Below, one piece after another: positions 57,058-64,000 of a stretch of 64,000 bases of DNA; within the stretch, counting starts at the first letter, position 1; each line of letters starts with the position of its first letter. The stretch comes from Opitutia bacterium (lineage in GTDB: Bacteria > Verrucomicrobiota > Verrucomicrobiia > Opitutales > Opitutaceae), in contig JACPIT010000005.1 in the NCBI GenBank assembly GCA_016187945.1, positions 124,001-188,000 of the forward strand, written 5' to 3'. A model generated the notes under the pieces. It made no database searches. It worked only from the letters and a program-made list of their open reading frames with translations, and was not told where the DNA came from. A program made the position numbers and the translations under genes.

Positions 57058-60000
57058 TCACTGCGGTTTTTCCAACGCGCCGAGATCGGACGCCGCGCCG
57101 CGCGTCACGCGCGGCTGCCCGTCGGCCTCGGGCACGTATTCCCACTCGACCGGCAGCGCGCCGTCGGGCAACGCGAGCGCGGCGTCGAGCAGCGGCGAGC
57201 CGGCAGCGGGGTGCAGGTCGTCGGTCGCGAGGCTCACGAAGCCGGGCGTCGCGCCGGCGAGCACGAGGCCGGTGCCGTTCGCGGCCGTGCCGCCGACGCT
57301 GTAGCCGGTCGTGATCCAGTTGCGTCCGAGCGCGATCGTGCGGCCGGAGTTCACGAGCGAGAACGGACCGGCGCCCGACTTCGCGCGATGGATGACGTTG
57401 TTGGACGCCACGACTTGCGCGGGCGCGAGCGTGAGGTTGAAGAGCGTCGTGGACCAGCGCTGCGAGTCGACGACCACGGTGTTGTGGTGGAAGTGCAGCG
57501 TGCCCGAGCGGAAGTTCGCGGCGCTGCTCCAGTCGCCGCCGTAGCGGATGAGCGTGCTGCCGTCGGTGCCGTAGTCGCCGCCGCCGTTGCGCAGGATGTT
57601 GCCGTAGACGTGCGTCGTCGCGAACGACGGATCGGCGACGATCAACGCGGGCGCGCTCACCGGCTCGATCAGCGAGAGGAGGTTCGCGCCGCCTTCGATG
57701 CGGTTGTAGCGGATGACGACGCCGGCGGAGCGGTCGAGGACGTTGGCGGTGTTGCCGCCGTTGAGGCCGCGATCGAGGCGGCTGAATTGCACGGTGAGGC
57801 CGATGCCTTCGGTGAGGAGGTTCGCGCCGTTGTAGCTGCTGCCCTTGCCGGCGTGGTAGAGCCAGCAGCGCTCGACGGTGAGGTCGCGCGTGAGCGTGGT
57901 TTCGGACGAGCCGGAGGCGGCGACGATGCCGTTCGGCGTGTCGTGGATCGTGCAATCGCGGATCGTCACGTGCTCGGCGCCGTAGAGGAAAATCGCGCCG
58001 GCGCTCGAGTAGTAGGTCGCGCTCGTGCCGTCGGGCTTCGTGTAGGACGGCATCGGGTTTTGCGCGCCGCTCATCGTGAGCTCGAGGTTCGAGAGGACGA
58101 GATGGCCGGGCTTGTAGGCGGCGGGCTGCGCGGCGGCGCGCGCGACGGCGACGATCGAGCGCTCCATCACGTCGCCGAACCACGGCGCGTAACCGGTGTT
58201 CGCGGCGGCGACGGCGCCGGTGCCGTCGATGACGGGCTGCTCGCCGTTCGGGCCGGCGACGCCTTCGACGACGATCGGCTGCTCGGCGGTGCCGCGCGCG
58301 GAGAGCAGCAGCTTTTCTTTGTAGGCCTCGGCGCGCCAGTGGATGCGCACGATGTTGCCGGGTGCGAGGGTCGACCACGGAACTTGCGCGAGGCTGGTGA
58401 ACGGCTGGCCGGGGCCGACGTGGTAAACGACTTCGTCGTCGGTGATCGTGATCGTGGCGAGCGCAGCCGCGCCGAGCGTCGCACCGCCGGCGGGCGAATC
58501 GAGCGTGAGCTGGAAACTTTTTGTCGGCTCCTCGGTGGTGTCGTTGACGATCGGGACGTCGATCGTCTTCGGCGAGGCGTCGCCTGCGGCCCAGTGGAGC
58601 GTGCCGCCGGCGTAGCCGTAGTCGGCGCCGGGGAGCGCGGAGCCGGCGAGCGTGTAGTAGTTCACGCTGACGGCGCCATCGCTGCCGCCGACGCGATTGA
58701 CGGTGAGCGTGGCGCTGCCGGCGTTTTCGGCGACGGTGATGGCGGTCGCGGCGAACTCGAAGCTGCCGGGCGCGGCGGGCGGGAGGACGACGCCACCGCC
58801 ACCGTTGTTGCCGCCGCCGTCGTTGCCTTCGTCAACGGGCGGCGGGCCGCTGTCGTCATCGGTGAGGGTGACGGTGGATTCGAGGAGGGAGCCGAGGACA
58901 CCGCCGTTGCCGGGCGATTGGAGGGCGACTTTGAAATAGCGCGAAGGTTGCGGCGTGGCGTTGTCGTAGACGGAGATCGAGATGAGTTTGTCGATCTCGC
59001 CGTCCTGGAACGTCACGGTGCCGCCGCCCGCCTGGTAGTCGGTGCCGCCGATGGCGGAGTAAGCCAGCGTGTAGTAATTGACGCTGACGACGCCGACGCT
59101 GCTGCCGGTGCGCGAGACGTGGAGCTGGGCCGTGCCGGCGGCTTCGCTGACGGTGTAGTCCGCGGCGGCGAATTGCAGCGTGCCTTCGCCGGGGATCGCG
59201 GGTGCGCCGCCGCCGTTGTTGCCGCCGCCGTTGTCGTTGCCGCCGCCCATGCCGGCGCCGGATTCGTCGTCGGCGATCGTGACGGTGGCGGTCGCAGGAT
59301 TGCCGAGCGCGCCGGGCTGCGAGGGCGTGAGGAGTTTCACGACGACGGTCTCGGCCGTCTCGGGATCGGCGTCGTCGAGCAGCGGGAGCGAGATCGTCTT
59401 CGGCGCGCTCTCGCCGTCGGCCCAGGCAAGCGTGCCGCCAATCGTCGTATAGTCGGCGCCCGCGGTGGCGGTGCCGCCGGTGACGGCGTAGCTGACGGAG
59501 AGGTCGCCTTCGGTGCTGCCGAGGCGCGTGACGGTGAGCGTGACGTTGCCGGCGGTCTCGGCGGCGGTGACGGCGCCCGCGGTGAATTGGAGCGTGCCGG
59601 GGTTCGGCGCGGTCTCGGCGATCGTGAGCGTCGCGGACGCGCCGGCCTCGGCGATGTGGAACGCAGCGCTCGGTTGCACGGCGACGACGAGATCCTCCGG
59701 GCCTTCGCTGACGCCGTCGGCGAGCGCGGAGACGGTGAAGCTCGCGCTGGCGGCGCCGGCGGGAATCGTGACGCTCGCGGGCAGGCCGGAGATGTCGGTC
59801 GCGGTCGCCGTGCCCGACGTGGGCGAGAGCGCGAGCGGGACGGTGAGCGCGGTCGAGGCGTCGCCGCTGCGCGAAACGGTGAACGTCACGGGCGCGGCGG
59901 CGCCTTCGACGACGGTGGAGGCGGAGGCCTTGATCTCGACATTGGCGGGTTCGTCGACGCCGAGCAGCAGCACGCCGCCGCCATCGGTGAAGCGCAGGCT

Positions 60001-62688
60001 GCCGCCGGGCGCGAGCGCGACGGTCGTGTCGCCGTCGGCGGCGACGCCGAAGGTCGCGGTGTAGGCCGTGAACGGGGCGAGGCCGGTGATGTAGTGCTCG
60101 GTGACGGACGCGGGGACTTGGTAAGCGAGCGACGCGACCGGAGCGGTGGCGTTGCGCTTGAACAAGACGACGCGTGGGCCAATCACGGCGCCGTCGTAGT
60201 CGGCGCCGCTCGTCGAGCCGATGAGTTGCGTCGCGGTCGGCGCGGCGGCGGCGGCGTCCGCGCCCTCGATGACTTCGAGGAAGCGCGCGGCCGCGGGCGC
60301 GCCGGGGGCGGCGATGACGAGGCGGGCTTGCATGTCCTCGTTTGGCGCGGGCTGGCCGGAGGAAATGTCCGTCGCCGCGAGCGGTGCGCCAGCGGGGAGC
60401 AGCGAGGAGACGAAGAGTTTCGCCTTGGCGGTCTGGCCTTCGCGCGCGGTGGCGGTGGCGACGTTGCCGGCGATCGTGGGGGTCTCGGGCAGGTTGAGAT
60501 AAAAACGTTTCCAGAGGCCGGCCTGCGATTCGGAGCGGTCGTAGACGACGACGATGTCGGGCTTCAGCCAGACGAGGCTGCGGCTGGCGTGCGTGACGGC
60601 GCGGACTTCGGGGCGGTTGTAGGAGTTGTAGAGGTTCGTCGCGTCGCCGTCGAAGTGCAGGAACTTCGTCGCGGTGGAGCGCGCGATGAGGTGCGGATCG
60701 CCGAGCGATTCGTAGATGAGCTGGCTGCCGTGATCGATCTGGAGCTGCGTGTTGCCGGAGTCGCCGCCGGCAGCGGCGGGCGTGTTCTGGAGCGCGGGGG
60801 CATTGCGGTAGTCGGAGCAGCCTTGGAGGACGCCGTAGCCGGTCATGATTTTCGTGAGCCAGAGGCCGTTTTTCCAGAGGCCGAAGCCGAGGTTGTCGCC
60901 GCGCTGGTGGTCGATGCGCATCCAGCCGAGCTGCCACTGGAAATACGTGTCCTGCGCCGTCGGGCCGGAGCGCGCGAGCGCCTGACCCATCGTGCCGGCG
61001 GGATCGTAGGCGGCCCAGAAAGTGTTTTCCTGGAGCGCGGGGCGCGGATCGGCGGGCGCGGGCGCGGCGGGATCGAAGAGCAGGAAATAATACAGCGCGT
61101 CGCGGTAGCGGTGCTCGCTGCGCGTGCCGCGAATGCGGTCGGTGAGGCGCGACGTGCCGCCGGGCGCGAGGTGGCGCTGGATGTAGCGGACGGCTTGCAC
61201 GATCTCGCCGGTCGTGCCGTTTTTCTGCCAGTCGTGGATCGCGAGCGGCGCGAGGACTTTGATGAACTGGTCGTTCAGCATCGCGTAGTTTTCGAGGTCG
61301 CCAGTGAGCGCGGGTTGAAAATGCGAGCCGAGGTAGGCGAGGCTGGAATTCACACGCGGGGCCGGCGCGAGGAGCGCGAGGTAGCCTTTCAGCATGCGCG
61401 ACCAGAACGGGTGTTTCTCGAGGGAAACTTGCGGGCCGAAGCGCGCGACGTCGTCCTCGCCGGCGCTGTGGAGCGCGGTCATCGCGAGGGCGAGCGGCCC
61501 GAGGCCGTTGGTGGTGTATTGCGTGCCTTCGAGCGAGAGGCCGCCGCCGCCGTCGTGGCGCTGCGCGTAGTCGGTGAGGTAGAGCCAGGAGCCGGTGACG
61601 TTCTTGAGCAGACCGCTGTTTTGATAAACCCAGTCGCTCGCACCGCCGGGGCCGGCGGCGTAACTCGTGAGCGCGCCGGCAGGAGCGTTGTCGGCGACGC
61701 TCGCGAAGCTCGACGGCACGTCGTCAGCCGGGTCGAACGCGAGCGCGTAGAGCGTCAGTTGGCGAAGGTGGTTCGCGTAGTGGTTGTTCAGCGCGATGCG
61801 GAGATTGCTGCGCTTCAGCGCCTGCTCGGCGGAATCGAGGCCGAGGATCGCGGGGTCGTTGACGAGATTGTTCGGGTTGATCGGGCTGTAGTAGGGCTTC
61901 GTCCACGTATCGGCCGCCCAGAGGAGGAAGGTTTTGCGGATCTTCGCGCGCTCCTCGGCGGTGAACTCGTCGTAGATCCAGTCGACCGTGAGGCCGAAGG
62001 CTTCCTGCGCGAAACTGCGGTCCTGGAGCGCGAAGCTCGGGTGGCGGAACGGCGGGTATTTGCCGTCGGCATCGGGCGCGGGGTGGCCGAGCGAGGCGGG
62101 GTCGATGACGGTGAAGAGACATTGCTTCGCGGCGGTGACGAACTCGTCGTGCTGCTTCTGTTGCGCGGGATCGTCTTTCGTCATGAGCGCCATGAACGCG
62201 AAGAGCATCGCGTATTGCTCGGAGATGAGCGGCTGGTTGCCGGTGTGCGCGCCGGTGTCGTCCTCGGGCGCGGCGGGATGCTCGGTCTCGTTGCCCCAAC
62301 TGCCCTCGCTCGCGCCGGGCGGCGTGGTCGTCCAGTCGGCGTCGCCTTCCTTGTGGAGCACGCCCTTGTCGTCGGTGAACGTCACGCGCGTCGGCGCGAG
62401 GTAGTCGTCGCTCGGGTCGTTGGGCGTCCAGTTGTTGTGCGGGCGGAGCGCGCGCGTCGACGAGGAGCGCCAGTCGCGCAGCGCCTTCGTCACGACTTCG
62501 TCGCGGAAGGCGACCCAGGCGTCGTTCGAGTCGATCATGCGATCGCGCAGCGTCTGGAGATCGGAAGCGTGGAAAAGCAGCCGCGGGTGCGTGGTGACCG
62601 GCGCCGCGGTCGCGGAGACGCTGAGGCTGGCGAGCGCGGCGAGTCCGAGACACAGTCGAAGCCAGAAGGGGCGGAGGTTCGTAGGCAT
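57058..62688 (-). CDS. Giant secreted protein: heparinase II/III-like lyase, Calx-beta repeats, parallel beta-helix
   Basis: 1876 residues from ATG 62688, preceded by AGGAAG at a good distance. Signal peptide MPTNLRPFWLRLCLGLAALA. Residues 30-460 form an alpha/alpha toroid with HPRLLFHASDLQTLRDRM, typical of heparinase/alginate-lyase-type enzymes. About 540-870 is the beta-sandwich (KPDIVVVYDRSESQAGLW region) of the same superfamily. Four Calx-beta domains follow (starting near 916, 1029, 1164 and 1304), joined by Gly/Asn-rich linkers at 1146-1161 and 1281-1296. Residues 1419-1876 are a right-handed beta-helix, ending SDLGALEKPQ. It probably binds and cleaves an acidic polysaccharide at the cell surface. 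It is directly upstream of the pseudopilin. Confidence 0.85.
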   Translation of the reverse strand: MPTNLRPFWLRLCLGLAALASLSVSATAAPVTTHPRLLFHASDLQTLRDRMIDSNDAWVAFRDEVVTKALRDWRSSSTRALRPHNNWTPNDPSDDYLAPTRVTFTDDKGVLHKEGDADWTTTPPGASEGSWGNETEHPAAPEDDTGAHTGNQPLISEQYAMLFAFMALMTKDDPAQQKQHDEFVTAAKQCLFTVIDPASLGHPAPDADGKYPPFRHPSFALQDRSFAQEAFGLTVDWIYDEFTAEERAKIRKTFLLWAADTWTKPYYSPINPNNLVNDPAILGLDSAEQALKRSNLRIALNNHYANHLRQLTLYALAFDPADDVPSSFASVADNAPAGALTSYAAGPGGASDWVYQNSGLLKNVTGSWLYLTDYAQRHDGGGGLSLEGTQYTTNGLGPLALAMTALHSAGEDDVARFGPQVSLEKHPFWSRMLKGYLALLAPAPRVNSSLAYLGSHFQPALTGDLENYAMLNDQFIKVLAPLAIHDWQKNGTTGEIVQAVRYIQRHLAPGGTSRLTDRIRGTRSEHRYRDALYYFLLFDPAAPAPADPRPALQENTFWAAYDPAGTMGQALARSGPTAQDTYFQWQLGWMRIDHQRGDNLGFGLWKNGLWLTKIMTGYGVLQGCSDYRNAPALQNTPAAAGGDSGNTQLQIDHGSQLIYESLGDPHLIARSTATKFLHFDGDATNLYNSYNRPEVRAVTHASRSLVWLKPDIVVVYDRSESQAGLWKRFYLNLPETPTIAGNVATATAREGQTAKAKLFVSSLLPAGAPLAATDISSGQPAPNEDMQARLVIAAPGAPAAARFLEVIEGADAAAAAPTATQLIGSTSGADYDGAVIGPRVVLFKRNATAPVASLAYQVPASVTEHYITGLAPFTAYTATFGVAADGDTTVALAPGGSLRFTDGGGVLLLGVDEPANVEIKASASTVVEGAAAPVTFTVSRSGDASTALTVPLALSPTSGTATATDISGLPASVTIPAGAASASFTVSALADGVSEGPEDLVVAVQPSAAFHIAEAGASATLTIAETAPNPGTLQFTAGAVTAAETAGNVTLTVTRLGSTEGDLSVSYAVTGGTATAGADYTTIGGTLAWADGESAPKTISLPLLDDADPETAETVVVKLLTPSQPGALGNPATATVTIADDESGAGMGGGNDNGGGNNGGGAPAIPGEGTLQFAAADYTVSEAAGTAQLHVSRTGSSVGVVSVNYYTLAYSAIGGTDYQAGGGTVTFQDGEIDKLISISVYDNATPQPSRYFKVALQSPGNGGVLGSLLESTVTLTDDDSGPPPVDEGNDGGGNNGGGGVVLPPAAPGSFEFAATAITVAENAGSATLTVNRVGGSDGAVSVNYYTLAGSALPGADYGYAGGTLHWAAGDASPKTIDVPIVNDTTEEPTKSFQLTLDSPAGGATLGAAALATITITDDEVVYHVGPGQPFTSLAQVPWSTLAPGNIVRIHWRAEAYKEKLLLSARGTAEQPIVVEGVAGPNGEQPVIDGTGAVAAANTGYAPWFGDVMERSIVAVARAAAQPAAYKPGHLVLSNLELTMSGAQNPMPSYTKPDGTSATYYSSAGAIFLYGAEHVTIRDCTIHDTPNGIVAASGSSETTLTRDLTVERCWLYHAGKGSSYNGANLLTEGIGLTVQFSRLDRGLNGGNTANVLDRSAGVVIRYNRIEGGANLLSLIEPVSAPALIVADPSFATTHVYGNILRNGGGDYGTDGSTLIRYGGDWSSAANFRSGTLHFHHNTVVVDSQRWSTTLFNLTLAPAQVVASNNVIHRAKSGAGPFSLVNSGRTIALGRNWITTGYSVGGTAANGTGLVLAGATPGFVSLATDDLHPAAGSPLLDAALALPDGALPVEWEYVPEADGQPRVTRGAASDLGALEKPQ

Positions 62689-62801
62689 GATGCTTCCTAT
62701 TTGCGGATTTCGGCCCGCCGATTTCCTCGCCGGCCCTATTTCGTCCGGGCCGTTCGGCTAAGAGGTTGATTTGACGGCGGCGGAGGTTTCTCGTCGGAGA
62801 A

Positions 62802-63782
62802 TTGAACTGCACTCCCGTCATCGCGCCGCGTCCGCGGCTGCTCGCCGAGTCCGAGTGGCTCGCGCGGCGGCGCGCGCACGAGGCGCGCGTGCGCGTGTGG
62901 ACCGACCCGCATCAGACGCGGCAGGCGCACGGCGAGAAGCACCCGGTCGAGGATTTTTTGTGGGAGTATTATTCGTATCGGCCGAGCTGGCTGCGCCGCT
63001 GGCATCCGGGTCCGGACGTCGTGCTGCTCGGCGAGGCGGCGCGCGAGTATCTGCGCTGGCCGGAATACGAACTCGTGCGCGTCGAGCGAACCGCGGCCGA
63101 CGCTACCAACGCCGCCGATGCGGCGAGCAGCGCCGGCGGCGGCACCGCCGGCAGCGAGTTCGTCGAAGGCGTGCGGGTGAACTGCGCGGCGTTCGACGCG
63201 AAGCGCCGCGAATCGCTCGCGTGGCTGCTCGGCTTGCTGCGCGCCACGGCGGAGCGCGCGCCGTCGTTCGCCTGTTTCGGCCTGCACGAATGGGCGATGG
63301 TCTACCGCCTCGCGCCCGGCGACGTGCGCCACGCGCAACTCCCGCTGCGTTTCCCGCCGGAGGAGATCGCGCGCATCGTCGAGTCGTTGCCGATCCGCTG
63401 CTCGCATTTCGACGCGTTCCGCTTCTTCACGCCGGCCGCGCGTCCGCTGAACCGCCTGCAACCCGAGCGCGCGACGACGGCGCAGCTCGAACAACGCGGC
63501 TGCCTGCACGCGAACATGGATCTCTACAAGTGGGCGTTCAAACTCGCGCCGTTCACGCCGAGCGAGCTGATGGCGGACTGCTTCGCGCTCGCGCGCGAGA
63601 TCCGCGAGGTCGACATGCGCGCGAGCGCCTACGATTGCACGTCGCTCGGCCTCGCACCGATCGCGATCGAGACCGCGGACGGTCGCGCCGACTACGAGCG
63701 CCGCCAGCGCGACTTCGCCGAGCGCAGCCAACCGCTGCGCGCGCGCCTGATCGCGGTGTGCGAGCGGTTGCTGGCGAGCTGA
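62802..63782 (+). CDS. Conserved hypothetical protein (family often labelled 3-methyladenine DNA glycosylase)
   Basis: 326 residues from TTG 62802; no in-frame ATG is nearby, so the start is tentative. It begins LLAESEWLARRRAHEARVRV, WTDPHQTRQAHGEKHPVEDF, LWEYYSYRPSWLRRWHPG, followed by segments ACFGLHEWAMVYRL, CSHFDAFRFFTPAARPLNRL, DLYKWAFKLAPFTPSELMAD. This resembles a family common in Actinobacteria that databases sometimes annotate as 3-methyladenine glycosylase; the annotation is not well founded. It is cytoplasmic and lacks a helix-hairpin-helix motif. A Gly/Ala-rich loop (AADATNAADAASSAGGGTAG) looks like an insert. It is divergent from the giant lyase. Confidence 0.7.
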   Translation: MNCTPVIAPRPRLLAESEWLARRRAHEARVRVWTDPHQTRQAHGEKHPVEDFLWEYYSYRPSWLRRWHPGPDVVLLGEAAREYLRWPEYELVRVERTAADATNAADAASSAGGGTAGSEFVEGVRVNCAAFDAKRRESLAWLLGLLRATAERAPSFACFGLHEWAMVYRLAPGDVRHAQLPLRFPPEEIARIVESLPIRCSHFDAFRFFTPAARPLNRLQPERATTAQLEQRGCLHANMDLYKWAFKLAPFTPSELMADCFALAREIREVDMRASAYDCTSLGLAPIAIETADGRADYERRQRDFAERSQPLRARLIAVCERLLAS

Positions 63783-63790
63783 CCCGCCTC

Positions 63791-63814
63791 GTAGCAGTCG
63801 ACGTGAGGAGGCTG
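63791..63814 (+). repeat. Single REP-like arm (GTAGCAGTCGACGTGAGG)
   Basis: Same family as 43014-43096 with one base changed. The inverted partner is replaced by CAGCCTGACACATC at 63827-63840, so it is a degenerate pair. Confidence 0.55.
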
Positions 63815-63885
63815 GGATTGCCGGCGCAGCCTGACACATCCTGCGGAGTTGCGCCGCACGCGTTCGCGCCTACGTTTCGCCGCGC

Positions 63886-64000
63886 ATGGCCGAACCCGGC
63901 TACATCATCCAGGAACGCACGCCGAAGAAGCCCGCCTACCCCATCCGCGACGAGTTGCGCGGCTACTTGCGCCGCTACCGCCGCGAGCGCGATCTGCCCG
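63886..64000 (+). CDS. Hypothetical protein, N-terminal fragment (cut by window edge)
   Basis: 38 codons from ATG 63886: MAEPGYIIQERTPKKPAYPI then RDELRGYLRRYRRERDLP. Basic, with no signal peptide. Too short to assign. It follows the hypothetical gene at 62802 in the same direction, after a hairpin repeat. Confidence 0.55.
   Translation, partial: MAEPGYIIQERTPKKPAYPIRDELRGYLRRYRRERDLP

Noticed and set aside
57211-62769. An open frame of about 1850 codons antisense to the giant lyase gene
   Set aside because: Low-complexity Arg/Ala/Val/Gly/Asp composition, no domain and exact opposition to a gene with clear signal peptide and domains. In GC-rich DNA such shadow frames are expected.
1-64000. 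rRNA, tRNA, riboswitch or prophage genes
   Set aside because: No recognisable rRNA or tRNA sequences, conserved riboswitch motifs or phage structural genes were seen by reading. A dedicated covariance search was not possible.

Overview
The window is chromosomal DNA from a GC-rich, Gram-negative, polysaccharide-degrading bacterium. The best guess is Verrucomicrobiota, probably family Opitutaceae. This is inferred from outer-membrane TonB receptors with an 'LSPFEV'/'LEEFQV' motif after the signal peptide, LacI-controlled glycan genes, ECF sigma factors beside Ser/Thr kinases, a DUF3667 protein and many intergenic hairpins. No rRNA, tRNA, CRISPR array, prophage or complete insertion sequence was recognised.

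Layout. 1-6.7 kb: a uronic-acid/pectin locus with a TonB receptor (partial), a GH28 polygalacturonase, a hexuronate-type MFS transporter, a GH43 glycosidase and a LacI regulator. A palindromic operator candidate lies between the divergent GH28 and transporter genes. 6.8-12.4 kb: a hypothetical protein, a kinase with WD40-like repeats, its ECF sigma factor and a divergent caspase-like protease. 13-18.6 kb: an FG-GAP secreted protein, a Tat-type metallo-beta-lactamase-fold hydrolase and a PaeR7I/XhoI-like restriction-modification pair. 18.7-21.7 kb: ECF sigma, zinc-finger/HEAT anti-sigma and DUF4097 protein. 22-27.1 kb: a phosphorelay-type group with a CHASE3/PAS kinase, a response regulator, a hybrid kinase and a second receiver. 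27.3-33.1 kb: a tight minus-strand operon of TonB receptor, TlpA-like thioredoxin and two tiny LuxR-type proteins, with a larger LuxR-type regulator divergent from it.

33.5-50.2 kb is mostly housekeeping and metabolic genes: DUF3667, alcohol dehydrogenase, 4-alpha-glucanotransferase, MBL hydrolase, YebC, Tag, hemolysin III, penicillin acylase, uracil phosphoribosyltransferase, a MazG-like protein, a histidine-kinase-like ATPase, an rRNA methyltransferase-like protein and RidA. It also holds a 19-residue lysine-rich micro-ORF with a strong terminator. 50.2-64 kb: an LpxR-like outer-membrane protein, a BadF-type sugar kinase, a second ECF/kinase pair (TPR kinase), a pseudopilin, a 1876-residue secreted heparinase-like/Calx-beta/beta-helix protein, a conserved hypothetical and the start of one more gene.

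The most unusual layer is between the genes. At least twenty hairpins or hairpin pairs (about 25-95 bp) recur, many headed by the tetranucleotide GTAG as in REP/BIME elements, in several sequence families with compensating stem changes. In places they supply stop codons or lie inside the 5' ends of genes. Three MITE-like elements and several 7-base and 9-base periodic arrays add to this.
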